Source: Pseudomonas putida
GTDB lineage: Bacteria > Pseudomonadota > Gammaproteobacteria > Pseudomonadales > Pseudomonadaceae
Length of the DNA stretch: 64,000 bases
Direction: 5' to 3'
Assembly (NCBI RefSeq): GCF_003228315.1
Contig: NZ_CP029693.1
Location: forward strand, 868,001-932,000
The notes below the pieces were generated by a model, which saw only the letters and a list, made by a program, of their open reading frames with translations, made no database searches and had not been told where the DNA came from. The translations under genes and the position numbers were made by a program. Each line of letters starts with the position of its first letter. Positions within the stretch are counted from its first letter, which is position 1. Shown piece after piece: positions 52,449 to 61,391 of this stretch.

Positions 52449-53354
52449 TTAAAACGCTCCAGTCACCTTGGCTAAATATTGCGCAATCGATCCAATGTGA
52501 TAACCAGCTGGCTCAGATTCCTCTACCCAACCACACTCTACTTCTTCCAGAACCTTTTCATTGATAAGCCACGTAAGCGGTATGGGTTGGCCAGTTTTCA
52601 GGAAATAGGCTAGTAAATAATAGTCCCCACGATCCTTATGGCTGAGAGAAGATGTCCCGTTTCGAGTTACAACTGACCAAAAAAGCTCATCAACTTCTGG
52701 TATCTGTTGGACGCTAAAGTCGTATGGGCGCCCTACTGCGCTTCCCCACGCATAATAGGATAAGTATGACTGCATGTCGGAGACTTGAAGGCAAACTGGT
52801 AAAATTTTACCAAGCCTGTCGTGCAAGCGATCAACATCCAGTATGGTCTCGCCGTGTATTACGTCACCTGAAATAGGTAAGTGATAGCTATAAAGCTCAC
52901 GACAAAAACGCAACTCATCAAGCAGCCGCACTATCTCCTCATCGTAAACGCCAACTCTGACATAATAATTTTCGATTTCTCTAGCGAGTGCACTGTGAGA
53001 AATTTCTCTTACTTTATTCAGTTGGAAATCAGTATTAAGTAATACATTGGCAGACAGCGCGCTAAATAATGAATAATAACATGCATAAAAAGAAAGATTT
53101 TTCATCCCTTGGCTGAGAAGGGTTTCGGACTGGGTAAAATAGAGAGCCGCCAGCGAAATTTTCTTTGAGGCTAGATAGTGCCTAGCGATCCATTCTGCAG
53201 TAACAATGGGGTCGTTGGCTCCTAAAATTTTCTCCAGCTTCTCGTATTGCGCTCTAGAGAAACGCGCAACTTTATCGCTCGGTCGGCTGTCTCTTATGGC
53301 AGAAAACTCACCATAATCTTTTTCGATTTGTTTCAGAATGGATAGTTTTGCCAC
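52449..53354 (-). CDS. Uncharacterised HEPN-like protein
   Basis: 301 aa, not assigned to a named family. A helical segment LSFYACYYSLFSALSANVLL (residues 88-107) looks like the first core helix of HEPN domains, and CRELYSYHLP has Arg152 and His158 spaced as Rx5H, near the Rx4-6H signature of HEPN ribonucleases. The remaining part has no motif I can name. AT-rich like the Lamassu operon and on the opposite strand. It could be an RNA-targeting toxin or a further defence component. No nucleotidyltransferase (MNT) partner stands beside it. Coding is likely from its length; function is a weak inference. Confidence 0.7.
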   Translation of the reverse strand: MAKLSILKQIEKDYGEFSAIRDSRPSDKVARFSRAQYEKLEKILGANDPIVTAEWIARHYLASKKISLAALYFTQSETLLSQGMKNLSFYACYYSLFSALSANVLLNTDFQLNKVREISHSALAREIENYYVRVGVYDEEIVRLLDELRFCRELYSYHLPISGDVIHGETILDVDRLHDRLGKILPVCLQVSDMQSYLSYYAWGSAVGRPYDFSVQQIPEVDELFWSVVTRNGTSSLSHKDRGDYYLLAYFLKTGQPIPLTWLINEKVLEEVECGWVEESEPAGYHIGSIAQYLAKVTGAF

Positions 53355-53769
53355 GTTTGATTCCTGTCATGCCTGACGATAAATTCCGATGTGTGCGAAT
53401 GTGTTACGGCTCAACGCAAAAAACTCACCTTCAAGAATATAATGAACCAAAAAATCTATTTTCAGAAGCCACCCGTGCGACATCTGCATCAGCACATACG
53501 TGGTGGCGCAACCGCAGGATTGCGCCAGCGGAACATGTATCAGCTACTTCTGAGAAAGGCAACTTGGGTCGCTATAAGCGGCTCGCGAGTGACTGCTTCT
53601 GGCCGGTTTCAGCCGGTCGCGACAGGCAGAACCGGCCCTTCGCTGTCGTTGGCCAAAGGCCACATGACCACATGACCACCGGGCTGCGCTATCCTTTGTT
53701 TTGATCGAAGGTGAGCATGTTCATACGCTTGGACTGGTCCAATGGAATCCTGGCCTGGGTGAGTGAAAC
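53355..53769. other. Intergenic region marking the right edge of the island
   Basis: 415 bp. Left half AT-rich, probably with the promoter of the minus-strand HEPN-like gene. Right half carries dispersed repeat copy B at 53611-53637, preceded by GACTGCTTCTGGCCGGTTTC. No gene is supported. Confidence 0.4.
53611..53637 (+). repeat. Dispersed palindromic repeat, copy B
   Basis: AGCCGGTCGCGACAGGCAGA followed by ACCGGCC; differs from copy A (46506) at three to four positions, including one indel. Together they bracket the IS and the Lamassu/HEPN-like genes. Confidence 0.65.
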
Positions 53770-56589
53770 TCACCACTGGTAACCCACCCCAACGGCGACG
53801 CCTGCATCACCCTGGCTGTTCATGCCGCCTTGCAGCTTGGTGACCCATTTGCCGTCATTGGAAATCTTCGAAACGCCCACGGACAACGCTCCCTGGCCCC
53901 GGAAGTTGCCGAGCCCGACAGCGGCCATACTGGCGCCGGGTGAGTAAGGCTGTGGCAGCGTGGCCATGGCCATGGCGCCGGCGATGCCTGCACTGAGCAC
54001 GTCGTCCTGTTTCTGCAAGTCGTGGCGCAGTGCGTTGTAGCGAGAGTCGGTGTAGTCGTAAAACTGGTTGGACATGTTGCCAATGCTCTGCTGCATCTGG
54101 CCGACGTTCACGGCGTCCGTAGGCGCGGTACCGGCGGCGACGTTGGTGATCTGCCGTTCGTGACCGGCGCTGCCAACAGAGACGCTATTGTCGCGTTCGG
54201 CCACCGAATTTGCGCCGATGGCGACCGAGCTGCGGCCCCTGGCCTGTGCGTTGGAACCGATGGCGGTGCTGCTTTCGGCTATCGCCTGGGCACCGGCGCC
54301 ACCGGCCACCGAGTCATTGCCGGTCGCCTTGGGTTTTGGCAAATGGCTGGTGTTGTTGACCTGGAACATGCCATCGGTGCCGTTCTGCACATTGGTCACA
54401 TCGCCCTCGACATGGGTCACCCGATTGTCGAGGTTGCTGACGTTGGTGGTGACGTTGGCGACATTGCTATTGATGTGGCTGATCGAGTCATCGGAGTATT
54501 GCTTTGACTCCGCCACCGCGCCCGACAGCTGACGCAAGTTGACGGCATCGGTGGCTTCCTTGCCATCGGCAACATTACTGAGAGTGCGGGTTTCGCCGGT
54601 AGCGGCATTGCCCACGGAAACGGTGCCCACGCTGGTATTGGCCGCATTCGAATACAGCCCGGTATAGCTTTCTGCGCCACGGCCATTGTCGCTGGCGCCC
54701 TGCCCCAAGGCCACGCTGCCGTCTGCCGTAGAGGTGGCACCCGCGCCCATGGCGATGGAGCCCTTGCCGGTGGACTGGGCGTTCGGGCCGACAGCAACTG
54801 CGTTCGAACCACTGGCGACCGAGTCGGCCTGAGTGGAGTTGGCGTGGAAATACTTGATGCCGCCACCATTGTTGATGGTGGTCACGCTGCCTTCGATTGT
54901 AGTGACACGACCATCGATATTGGTGACCAGGGCATTGGTTTCGCCGAGCTGGGCCATGTTCACCGCATCGCTGTCATGCTCGCCGCGCGCCACGTTGGTG
55001 ATTTTGGTACCGCCGGTTCTGCTGGCGCTGTTATAGGAGGTGCCGGCCAGTGTGACGCTGTTGTAGTTGACGCTGCCGTCGCCATTCAGGTCGTACTTGA
55101 CCGAGCCCTCGGTGGAGGCGCCGGTCACCTGTTTGAGCTGTGCGACGTTGACCGCATCGCTGTCGTCCGCACCGGCCGACAGTCCGGTGACGCGGCGTTG
55201 ACCAACGTTGACTTCACCGGTCGCCGTGCCACCCAACAGAAAAGCCTGGTGGCCGAGGGTGCTCCCGTCTGCGACAGACCCGGCGCCCAGGGCGACGCTA
55301 CCGTCATGGCTGGCCGTCGCTCCCATGCCGATGGCCACTGAATCCACACCGGTGGCGGACGAATCAGTGCCGCTTGAATTGGCGTGGAAATACCTGGTGC
55401 CACTGTTGTAGATGTTCTCGATATGGTCGCCCTGGTGTTTCACATCACCCTGTAGCGTGGTGATGTCGCCCTCGACGTTGCTCACCCGGTTGTCGACTTG
55501 AGTGATGTTGAGGGTGTTGGCGTTCACCTGCTGGTTAGTCTCGTGCAACTGCGAGCCGTTGATGGCGTCGGTGGAGGTGGCGAGGATCGCTCCGGCCGCT
55601 ACATTGTTCAGCACCTGCGAGGCACCCGGCGCATAGGCATCGCCCCCTATGGCAATCAGCGACAGTTGATCGGTACCGGTGCGCTGCATGGGGCCGACCA
55701 GACCGTAGTTGAAGTTGGTGATATCGGTGGTGTTCTGTTGAACCTGCTGGTTGGTGGCATTGAGCTGCGAGCCATTGACCGCGTCGGTGGAACCGAAGCC
55801 GATATCGCCCGCCGCCACGCTGGTGATCCTAAAGTTACCTGCGTCGATACCGTAGAAGTTCACGCTCGGACCGCCGAGGATAGACAGGCCATTCTCGTTG
55901 ATCGTGGTGTTGCCGGTGGTGACCGAGTCGAACATCGGATTGTCGGCGAGCTGCAGTTGCAGATGGCCATTGGCATCCACCTCGGTTCTCAGGTTGGAAC
56001 CCGAGTAGGTACCGGCGGTAGTCGAGGCACCTTCGATGAAGAGGGTATCACCCAGCTTCTTGTCCACTGAGCCGGTATTGCCGACAAAAGTCATCGGGGT
56101 GTTTGCCAGGTCGTTGAGTTGCGAAACGTTGACCGCATCGCTGCTGTCAACACCGTTGGCGACGTTGCTGAGGGTGGTGCCACCGGTGTGCGAGTAGGCG
56201 TCGTAGGCATCACCGCCCAGGGAGATCCTGTTGTGGCTGTCGTCGTCATAGGTCACCGCATCGCCGGTCGGGTTGCCGCTGGCAAGCATCCGCGTGGCCT
56301 GGACAGGCTTGCTGACGCTCTCGCAGTTGCTGGTGTTGCCACCGTACTTCCAGTCCAGATCGCCACTCAAGGCGCTGTCCTGGACAACGACGCAGGAAGC
56401 GTCGGCGCTGTCGTTGACGTACTGTCCGGCATCGGCGGCGAGCGCGTCGCCCACGAGCAGCAAGCCGAGGGTGCCCAACGCGATGACCACCAGTGCGCGG
56501 CCACGTTTGCCCGAATGCCGGGCGAATTCAGAGGCCACACACCAGCAAAGGCGGGATTTTGACCAAACGAGACGATAGATCCTGTTCAT
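53770..56589 (-). CDS. YadA-like trimeric autotransporter adhesin
   Basis: 939 aa, type Vc secreted adhesin. An extended signal peptide (MNRIYRLVWSKSRLCWCVAS) is followed by a hydrophobic core ending near ALA. The passenger has head repeats of the SVAIGMGATASHDGSVALGAG kind and several neck/stalk units with the VTGLSAGADDSDAVNVAQLK pattern, alternating with coiled coils (DNRVSNVEGDITTLQGDVKH). The C-terminal membrane anchor begins near YNALRHDLQKQDDVLSAGIA and ends with GDAGVAVGVGYQW. A Trp end replaces the usual Phe. AAGGTG precedes the ATG. Probably mediates attachment or biofilm formation. Last gene after a TPR-like protein and a regulator. Confidence 0.95.
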   Translation of the reverse strand: MNRIYRLVWSKSRLCWCVASEFARHSGKRGRALVVIALGTLGLLLVGDALAADAGQYVNDSADASCVVVQDSALSGDLDWKYGGNTSNCESVSKPVQATRMLASGNPTGDAVTYDDDSHNRISLGGDAYDAYSHTGGTTLSNVANGVDSSDAVNVSQLNDLANTPMTFVGNTGSVDKKLGDTLFIEGASTTAGTYSGSNLRTEVDANGHLQLQLADNPMFDSVTTGNTTINENGLSILGGPSVNFYGIDAGNFRITSVAAGDIGFGSTDAVNGSQLNATNQQVQQNTTDITNFNYGLVGPMQRTGTDQLSLIAIGGDAYAPGASQVLNNVAAGAILATSTDAINGSQLHETNQQVNANTLNITQVDNRVSNVEGDITTLQGDVKHQGDHIENIYNSGTRYFHANSSGTDSSATGVDSVAIGMGATASHDGSVALGAGSVADGSTLGHQAFLLGGTATGEVNVGQRRVTGLSAGADDSDAVNVAQLKQVTGASTEGSVKYDLNGDGSVNYNSVTLAGTSYNSASRTGGTKITNVARGEHDSDAVNMAQLGETNALVTNIDGRVTTIEGSVTTINNGGGIKYFHANSTQADSVASGSNAVAVGPNAQSTGKGSIAMGAGATSTADGSVALGQGASDNGRGAESYTGLYSNAANTSVGTVSVGNAATGETRTLSNVADGKEATDAVNLRQLSGAVAESKQYSDDSISHINSNVANVTTNVSNLDNRVTHVEGDVTNVQNGTDGMFQVNNTSHLPKPKATGNDSVAGGAGAQAIAESSTAIGSNAQARGRSSVAIGANSVAERDNSVSVGSAGHERQITNVAAGTAPTDAVNVGQMQQSIGNMSNQFYDYTDSRYNALRHDLQKQDDVLSAGIAGAMAMATLPQPYSPGASMAAVGLGNFRGQGALSVGVSKISNDGKWVTKLQGGMNSQGDAGVAVGVGYQW

Positions 56590-56631
56590 GAGAGGACACC
56601 TTCCAGGGGTTGCCTGGGACGGATTAGAAAA

Positions 56632-57462
56632 TCAGTGAGTAAACAGTTGCAGGGCGCGGCTGGACTGAATCAGCAGCTGGCGCTCCATGGCCGCAGGTCG
56701 GGATTGCTCCAGTGCGAGCTGGTAGATCTGCTCCGCGGCCTGGTGGTCCTGGCGGACGTAGTCGAGGTAGGCACCGGCGAACAAACCGGCTTCGGTGCGC
56801 AGGTCACGCTTGGTGGCCTCGGGTACCATCAGGGCGTCGATTTGGGCGAACACCGCCGAAGAATCGGTCTTGCCTTGATAGAGGGCACACAGGGCACTTT
56901 GCTGGGCGGTGACCGGTTTGATCTCACGGGCCAGCTTCTGCACGCGCGCCTGGGCCGCCTCCGGTTTGAGCCTCGCGTCGCTAGCGCTGCGCGCGCCCAG
57001 CCAGAGCGTCCAGAGTCCGGCGTAGGCTTTCACTTGCGGATTGGGCGAGCGCTTCTGAAGGTCGGCGAATGCGCTCCTGGCCAGGTCGAAACGAGCCAGA
57101 GCGGCAAGGTTCACGGCTGAAGGCACCGCGATGATTGCTTCCTGGTCACTGCCTTTGAGGGCGTCGTAGAGCTGACGGGCGCGCATATGACGCCCGTTGG
57201 CATCTTCCAGGAAGGCCTGCTCAGCCAGGGCGCGCGTGCCGCCCTGGCCCTTGTTGCCGGCCTCACGGAGCGATGCCTGGGCAGCGGCAAGATCGCCGCC
57301 CAGTAACTGCTGGTGGGCAAGCATGACCAACGATTGCTCTGTGGCTTGCGGCGGCACGACGGGGGCGGACAGGACTGTGCCAGCCGTAATCAACAGTGCC
57401 ATGGCCAGAGTGGAAAGCACGCCAGGATGGCGCGGAGACAAGGGTTTCGAGGTGGAAGTCAT
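56632..57462 (-). CDS. Secreted TPR-like helical repeat protein
   Basis: 276 aa from ATG at 57462 (a TTG three codons earlier is possible; the Shine-Dalgarno is poor). Signal peptide with LSTLAMALLITAGTVLSAPV, then degenerate tetratricopeptide-like helices: LVMLAHQQLLGGDLAAAQAS, LAEQAFLEDANGRHMRARQL, LAALARFDLARSAFADLQKR and DYVRQDHQAAEQIYQLALEQ. Periplasmic location is likely. It stands 42 nt upstream of the adhesin on the same strand and may assist its passage, as TPR proteins do for some other surface proteins (inference). No enzymatic motif seen. Confidence 0.85.
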   Translation of the reverse strand: MTSTSKPLSPRHPGVLSTLAMALLITAGTVLSAPVVPPQATEQSLVMLAHQQLLGGDLAAAQASLREAGNKGQGGTRALAEQAFLEDANGRHMRARQLYDALKGSDQEAIIAVPSAVNLAALARFDLARSAFADLQKRSPNPQVKAYAGLWTLWLGARSASDARLKPEAAQARVQKLAREIKPVTAQQSALCALYQGKTDSSAVFAQIDALMVPEATKRDLRTEAGLFAGAYLDYVRQDHQAAEQIYQLALEQSRPAAMERQLLIQSSRALQLFTH

Positions 57463-57565
57463 GGTGGGCAACTCGGGAAGTCATCGGGTTGCGCACATGC
57501 TAGGGAGATGTGATTCAGAGCGAACTCAGAGTCCTTCAGGCGACGTCATCAGACTACTTCCCTAC

Positions 57566-59170
57566 TCACTCGAGGCTGGCCCTGAGTAATTCCAGTTCGA
57601 GCGTGACGGTGGCGTCGTTCTCATGGCTGGCATAGCTGAAACGCCCCTGCAGATGTTCCGCCAGCCGCTCGGCATGACAGCGGTCAATGACACTGCCGGC
57701 CGCCACCCGACCGCTGATTTCCAGGGTCGTGCCAAGGCGCCCGTTTTCATGGGCTTCCATGTCGAGCCGCAGCGTGATCAGCGCGTCGCTGTCGGCGTGA
57801 AAAAGCGACAGGGCACTGCCCATCCATTCCGAAAATAGCCGCTCGTCGACCCAGACCCGATCGGAGTTGATACCCGACACGCCAAACAGACTGGCGGTGT
57901 GCCCGGTCAGGCTGTGTTCAATCAGCGCACGCAGCTCACTCGACACCGGCACCGAGGGCACCTGACCGTCTTCCAGGTCGCAGATGCGCCGCAACCGCGC
58001 CAGACGCCCGGACAGATCGGCAAGCCCCGGCGTTGTCGGAGGCAGGTCCATGCCCACCAGACGTTCGGCAAGCTCCGTGAGCGAGGCCATGTAGAACTCG
58101 GTTCGCTGCCGCAGCCGCGCTTCGGCGCCGAGCGTGCGGTCACGCAACTCGATCAGATGTTCCTCACTGGAGGTGATGTCATGCAAACCGCCGAGCATGC
58201 CCGCGGGCTGACCACTTGCATTGCGGTAAGGCACCATCCAGTAATGAACGACCCGCGGTTCGCCAAAGATCTCTATGCGGTTGGTCACGGCAAAGGGAAC
58301 GCCTTCATTGACCAGTCGCCGGAACGATTCGGGGATGGTCTTGCGCAACGCAGGCGAGAACCAGCGTGCGTCGGCATGCCCTGAGTTCAGCGCCTCTTCG
58401 GCGGAGACACGGTAATAGTCGAGAAAACGCTGGTTGCAGAACAACAACCGGCCTTCGATGGTGCGCACGAACATGGGGTTGGGCGCCGCGTCCACCAGAC
58501 CGCGCAACATGCCCAGTTCCAGCGGCAGCGCTTCCGCTGTCAAGGCGCCGACGCCGCTCTCCTGCCCGGCGACCAGGCCATTGCGTCGCGCGATTTCGGC
58601 CAGCTCGACGTTGGAGTCAACGTGTAGTTTTTCGCGAAGGTGACCTTTGTAGGTACTGACGGTCTTGAAGCTGATCCGCAATTGCTCGGCAATGCAAAGA
58701 TTGGAGTTGCCTTCGGCGATCAGTTGCAGCACCGCCAACTCACGGGGCGTCAGGCCCGCCAACTCCCCTCCACTCCCAGGCTGCATATGCTCCCGGGCGA
58801 AATGCGCGCGACCAGCCAGCACATCGACAATGGCCTTGCGCAAGCCCGTGAGGTCCGCGTCCTTGCTGACGAAACCACTGGCACCGGCCTGGAAGCACAA
58901 GGGCGCAAAATGTGCCGGGTTCTGCCCGCTGTAGACCAGCAGCATCTGCTCAGGGTCACGAGCTTTCAGCCGGCGCAACAGATCGAGACCGCCTGCACCC
59001 GGCAGCGACATCTCGAGAATGACCAGCTGCGGATGTTTCTCCCGCGCAAGGGTCAGCGCCGTGGGGACGTCGATGGCTTCGTCGACGCTACCGTGCCCCA
59101 TACTCTCCAGCAGGTCCCGCAAGGCACTGCGCACGATCGGCGTCGGGTCCACGAGAAGCACAGTGACCAT
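57566..59170 (-). CDS. REC-like/LuxR-HTH/PAS regulator with Glu at the phospho-acceptor site
   Basis: 534 aa with an unusual order. A receiver-like domain (about 1-120) reads LLVDPTPIVRSALRDLLESM; at the phospho-acceptor it has VILEMSLPG, Glu in place of Asp, while the conserved Lys is kept in FVSKDAD. A LuxR HTH comes next (LTPRELAVLQLIAEGNSNLC, TVSTYKGHLREKLHV), then a PAS domain (LVDAAPNPMFVRTIEGRLLF), then a helical part and a degenerate ATPase-like end. GGAGG lies 7 nt before ATG. It starts the unit that continues with the TPR-like gene and adhesin, which it probably controls, in a phosphorylation-independent way or by PAS input (inference). Confidence 0.9.
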   Translation of the reverse strand: MVTVLLVDPTPIVRSALRDLLESMGHGSVDEAIDVPTALTLAREKHPQLVILEMSLPGAGGLDLLRRLKARDPEQMLLVYSGQNPAHFAPLCFQAGASGFVSKDADLTGLRKAIVDVLAGRAHFAREHMQPGSGGELAGLTPRELAVLQLIAEGNSNLCIAEQLRISFKTVSTYKGHLREKLHVDSNVELAEIARRNGLVAGQESGVGALTAEALPLELGMLRGLVDAAPNPMFVRTIEGRLLFCNQRFLDYYRVSAEEALNSGHADARWFSPALRKTIPESFRRLVNEGVPFAVTNRIEIFGEPRVVHYWMVPYRNASGQPAGMLGGLHDITSSEEHLIELRDRTLGAEARLRQRTEFYMASLTELAERLVGMDLPPTTPGLADLSGRLARLRRICDLEDGQVPSVPVSSELRALIEHSLTGHTASLFGVSGINSDRVWVDERLFSEWMGSALSLFHADSDALITLRLDMEAHENGRLGTTLEISGRVAAGSVIDRCHAERLAEHLQGRFSYASHENDATVTLELELLRASLE

Positions 59171-59691
59171 ACTGTATCCTCCTTCCTGGGTGTCCGGTGT
59201 CCTCTCTGCGCAATGAGCATAGACGAGCCGGTGGCCCGGAGCTGGGTGCGATGGCGGTGTACTTCTGACGGCTGGTGTCCAGAGCCACCGTTGATTTTGG
59301 GGAAGTTGCGGGCCGTTGCGACAGGCGGTAATCGGCCAATAAGAGACAGTGGACATTACCCTCGCCAAGGCGCAAGCGTCAGCCCCTTCAATGTGAGGGC
59401 TACACCATGGATGCTACTGAATAACTGCAAGCCATTATTGGTCTTTAGGGGGCGCCTGCGCAACTAAAGGGAACTGCCTAACGTGTGGTATCAGATTTGC
59501 GCCGTGAAAGATGTCTTCGTCATCAATACAGCCACGCTTTTGACTCCTTAAGAAGCAAATGCACGACTTTCCGCCTGTGTAATCGGTAAGGAGGTGCACT
59601 TGAAATTGTGAAATCGAGTGCAGTATTCCAACTGCCCCAACAGCTCGCACTCGGGTTTTGGTCACAGGGGGGAGCGTTTGATGGTCCGCTC
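59171..59691. other. Intergenic region upstream of the adhesin regulator
   Basis: 521 bp. It should hold the promoter of the minus-strand regulator-TPR-adhesin unit. Dispersed repeat copy C lies at 59311-59337. Base composition turns AT-richer to the right, towards the decayed gene. No convincing gene or terminator; a 76-codon minus-strand frame lacks family features and a good start. Confidence 0.4.
59311..59337 (+). repeat. Dispersed palindromic repeat, copy C
   Basis: GGCCGTTGCGACAGGCGGTA followed by ATCGGCC. It shares the CGACAGGC centre and the GCCG/CGGCC ends with copies A and B and is in the same orientation. Confidence 0.55.
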
Positions 59692-61281
59692 CTAAAAAGA
59701 AACTCTTCGTGTTCTAATAAAATTTTCTCGCAAGTAGTACGCCCTCGCGGAACCGGTTTCTACCAGGCCGGTAAGCAGTTCTAGACAAGCTTTGTACATG
59801 TTACGCGTCAATGCTGCTCTATTCTCATTTTGTAAATAACGGGCCAAAGACATTTCGAGATAGAAAGCCGTATTGAGCTGCCGGGAAACAACCCTAGTAT
59901 CCGCCAAATATTTCTCCGCCAAGATGAAAATTCCATCCTCAAAAAACAACTCATGAAAGTTGTACATCAATGAGCTCAGTGCCTCAAAAACGTGATTGTT
60001 CTGCCCCGACTTTCTTACGAAGCCTAAAAGGTCACCGACGCCGGCCTGAAGGCATGCGGTTTCGCTTGGGTGGTGTTGCTAAGGGCTGTCGGAGTAGAGC
60101 ATACCGCGGAGCAACAAATTCAAGCCATGCTGATGTCCAGCATAGGGATCGTTGACTTCTTTCGCCGCGATAGCGTGAAGCTCGAGCGTTAGCACCCGCC
60201 ATAACGTCCAAATTCCATCGAAATCGCTCTCCTTCTCCATGGCGATATCAAATGCTAACTTGACTAGGTAGGTAAAGGTCGGCGCCTTCGAGCACCCTGC
60301 CGTTAACACCTCGCGCCAAGGCTCAAAATTTCTGTCTTTTGAATGCAGCACATGCTCCGCAAAACAGTCCTGAATCTTTTTCTTTATGTCGTAGTGTATT
60401 TTTTCCTGACTATCTCGCCGTGACTCTCGGTATTGATCTTCGTAAACAAACCCACGATTTTCTTGAGTAGATGAATGTGGTCATCTTCCTGACTGCCATA
60501 AGGAATGAGCAACATGGGCAGATGAATTAGCCATGGGGCATGGCTTTCGAGTGAGTAGTCTTCGACACTCAGCGGGAAATTCCCTGCCAATATTTGCCCC
60601 CTGAATCGAGCAATAGTCTCGCTCCAATCCTCAAGCGATTGACTGGAAATATCGACGTCGTAATGATGATGTCTGCGGGTTATCGCCGTTTCCATCCGGA
60701 AGCGAGCATGCTCCATTACCCCAGCCAGACAGCGGGATGCAAAGTCACGGTTGCTTAGCAAAGGTAGTTTCGTATTGTCTCCTTCAACGGGGCGCTGACA
60801 GGTGATCCGCAATATGAAAAAAAACGGATCAGCATGTCTTCTTTGTTTTGCAGTAGCAGAGGCTTGAGTGAGACTAAAAAGTTCTCGGGATCCGGACATT
60901 GCAGGACGGCAGCAATCGCCTCATCTTTCCAATAATTTTCGATGTCCCCATCTGTGAGTATCGTTTCCAAAAAGCCATTCAGCCCCTCGCGAGACTTCAA
61001 TTTGTAGTGCAGCCATAACCTAAATCCGCGGTTGATTGCGGGTTCATTGCCGATGGCGGTCAGAAAATTTGTTGGATGCCCTTCGCAGGCAATGTATTCG
61101 CCCTCTATGAACTGTTCCAGCGCCCAGTCTTCTGTGCGTTCAACTGCTCGGTCAAACGAGTGCTGATGTTGCGAACAAAGTACTTCAACGATTTGTCATC
61201 ATCTTTCCTGAAAAATTCCAGTTCACTCCCTTTCAGCTCTTCGTGTATACCTTCAGCACTTCGCTCAATTTCCTTGGTCAT
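59692..61281 (-). pseudogene. Decayed gene of about 530 codons next to a KAP NTPase
   Basis: Consecutive minus-strand frames join into one protein. It begins at 61281 (MTKEIERSAEGIHEELKGSE), changes frame near 61140 into WALEQFIEGEYIACEGHPTN and on to FLVSLKPLLLQNKEDMLIRF, changes frame again near 60770-60830 (a T8 or C4 run) into VEGDNTKLPLLSNRDFASRC, changes a third time near 60405 (an A6 run) into DSQEKIHYDIKKKIQDCFAE, and meets an in-frame TAG at 60079 before continuing to MYNFHELFFEDGIFI and the final stop at 59692. No family recognised; helical, no signal peptide. Two lesions lie in homopolymers, so sequencing error could explain part. It follows the KAP gene by about 110 bp on the same strand, so it may have been its partner. 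Confidence 0.75.
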
Positions 61282-61391
61282 TTGCTATCCATTCAAATAC
61301 TTAATGCCTATGTCGCGATTCAGAGGCCCTTAACTCCCTACCGCCTCTGGAGCGCTCTTGTGTTAAATCAAAGTCTCAAATATTGCCTGGA

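Noticed and set aside
59435..59665. Minus-strand frame of 76 codons
   Set aside because: No clear start signal, no relatives recognised, and it sits where the regulator's upstream region and repeats lie.
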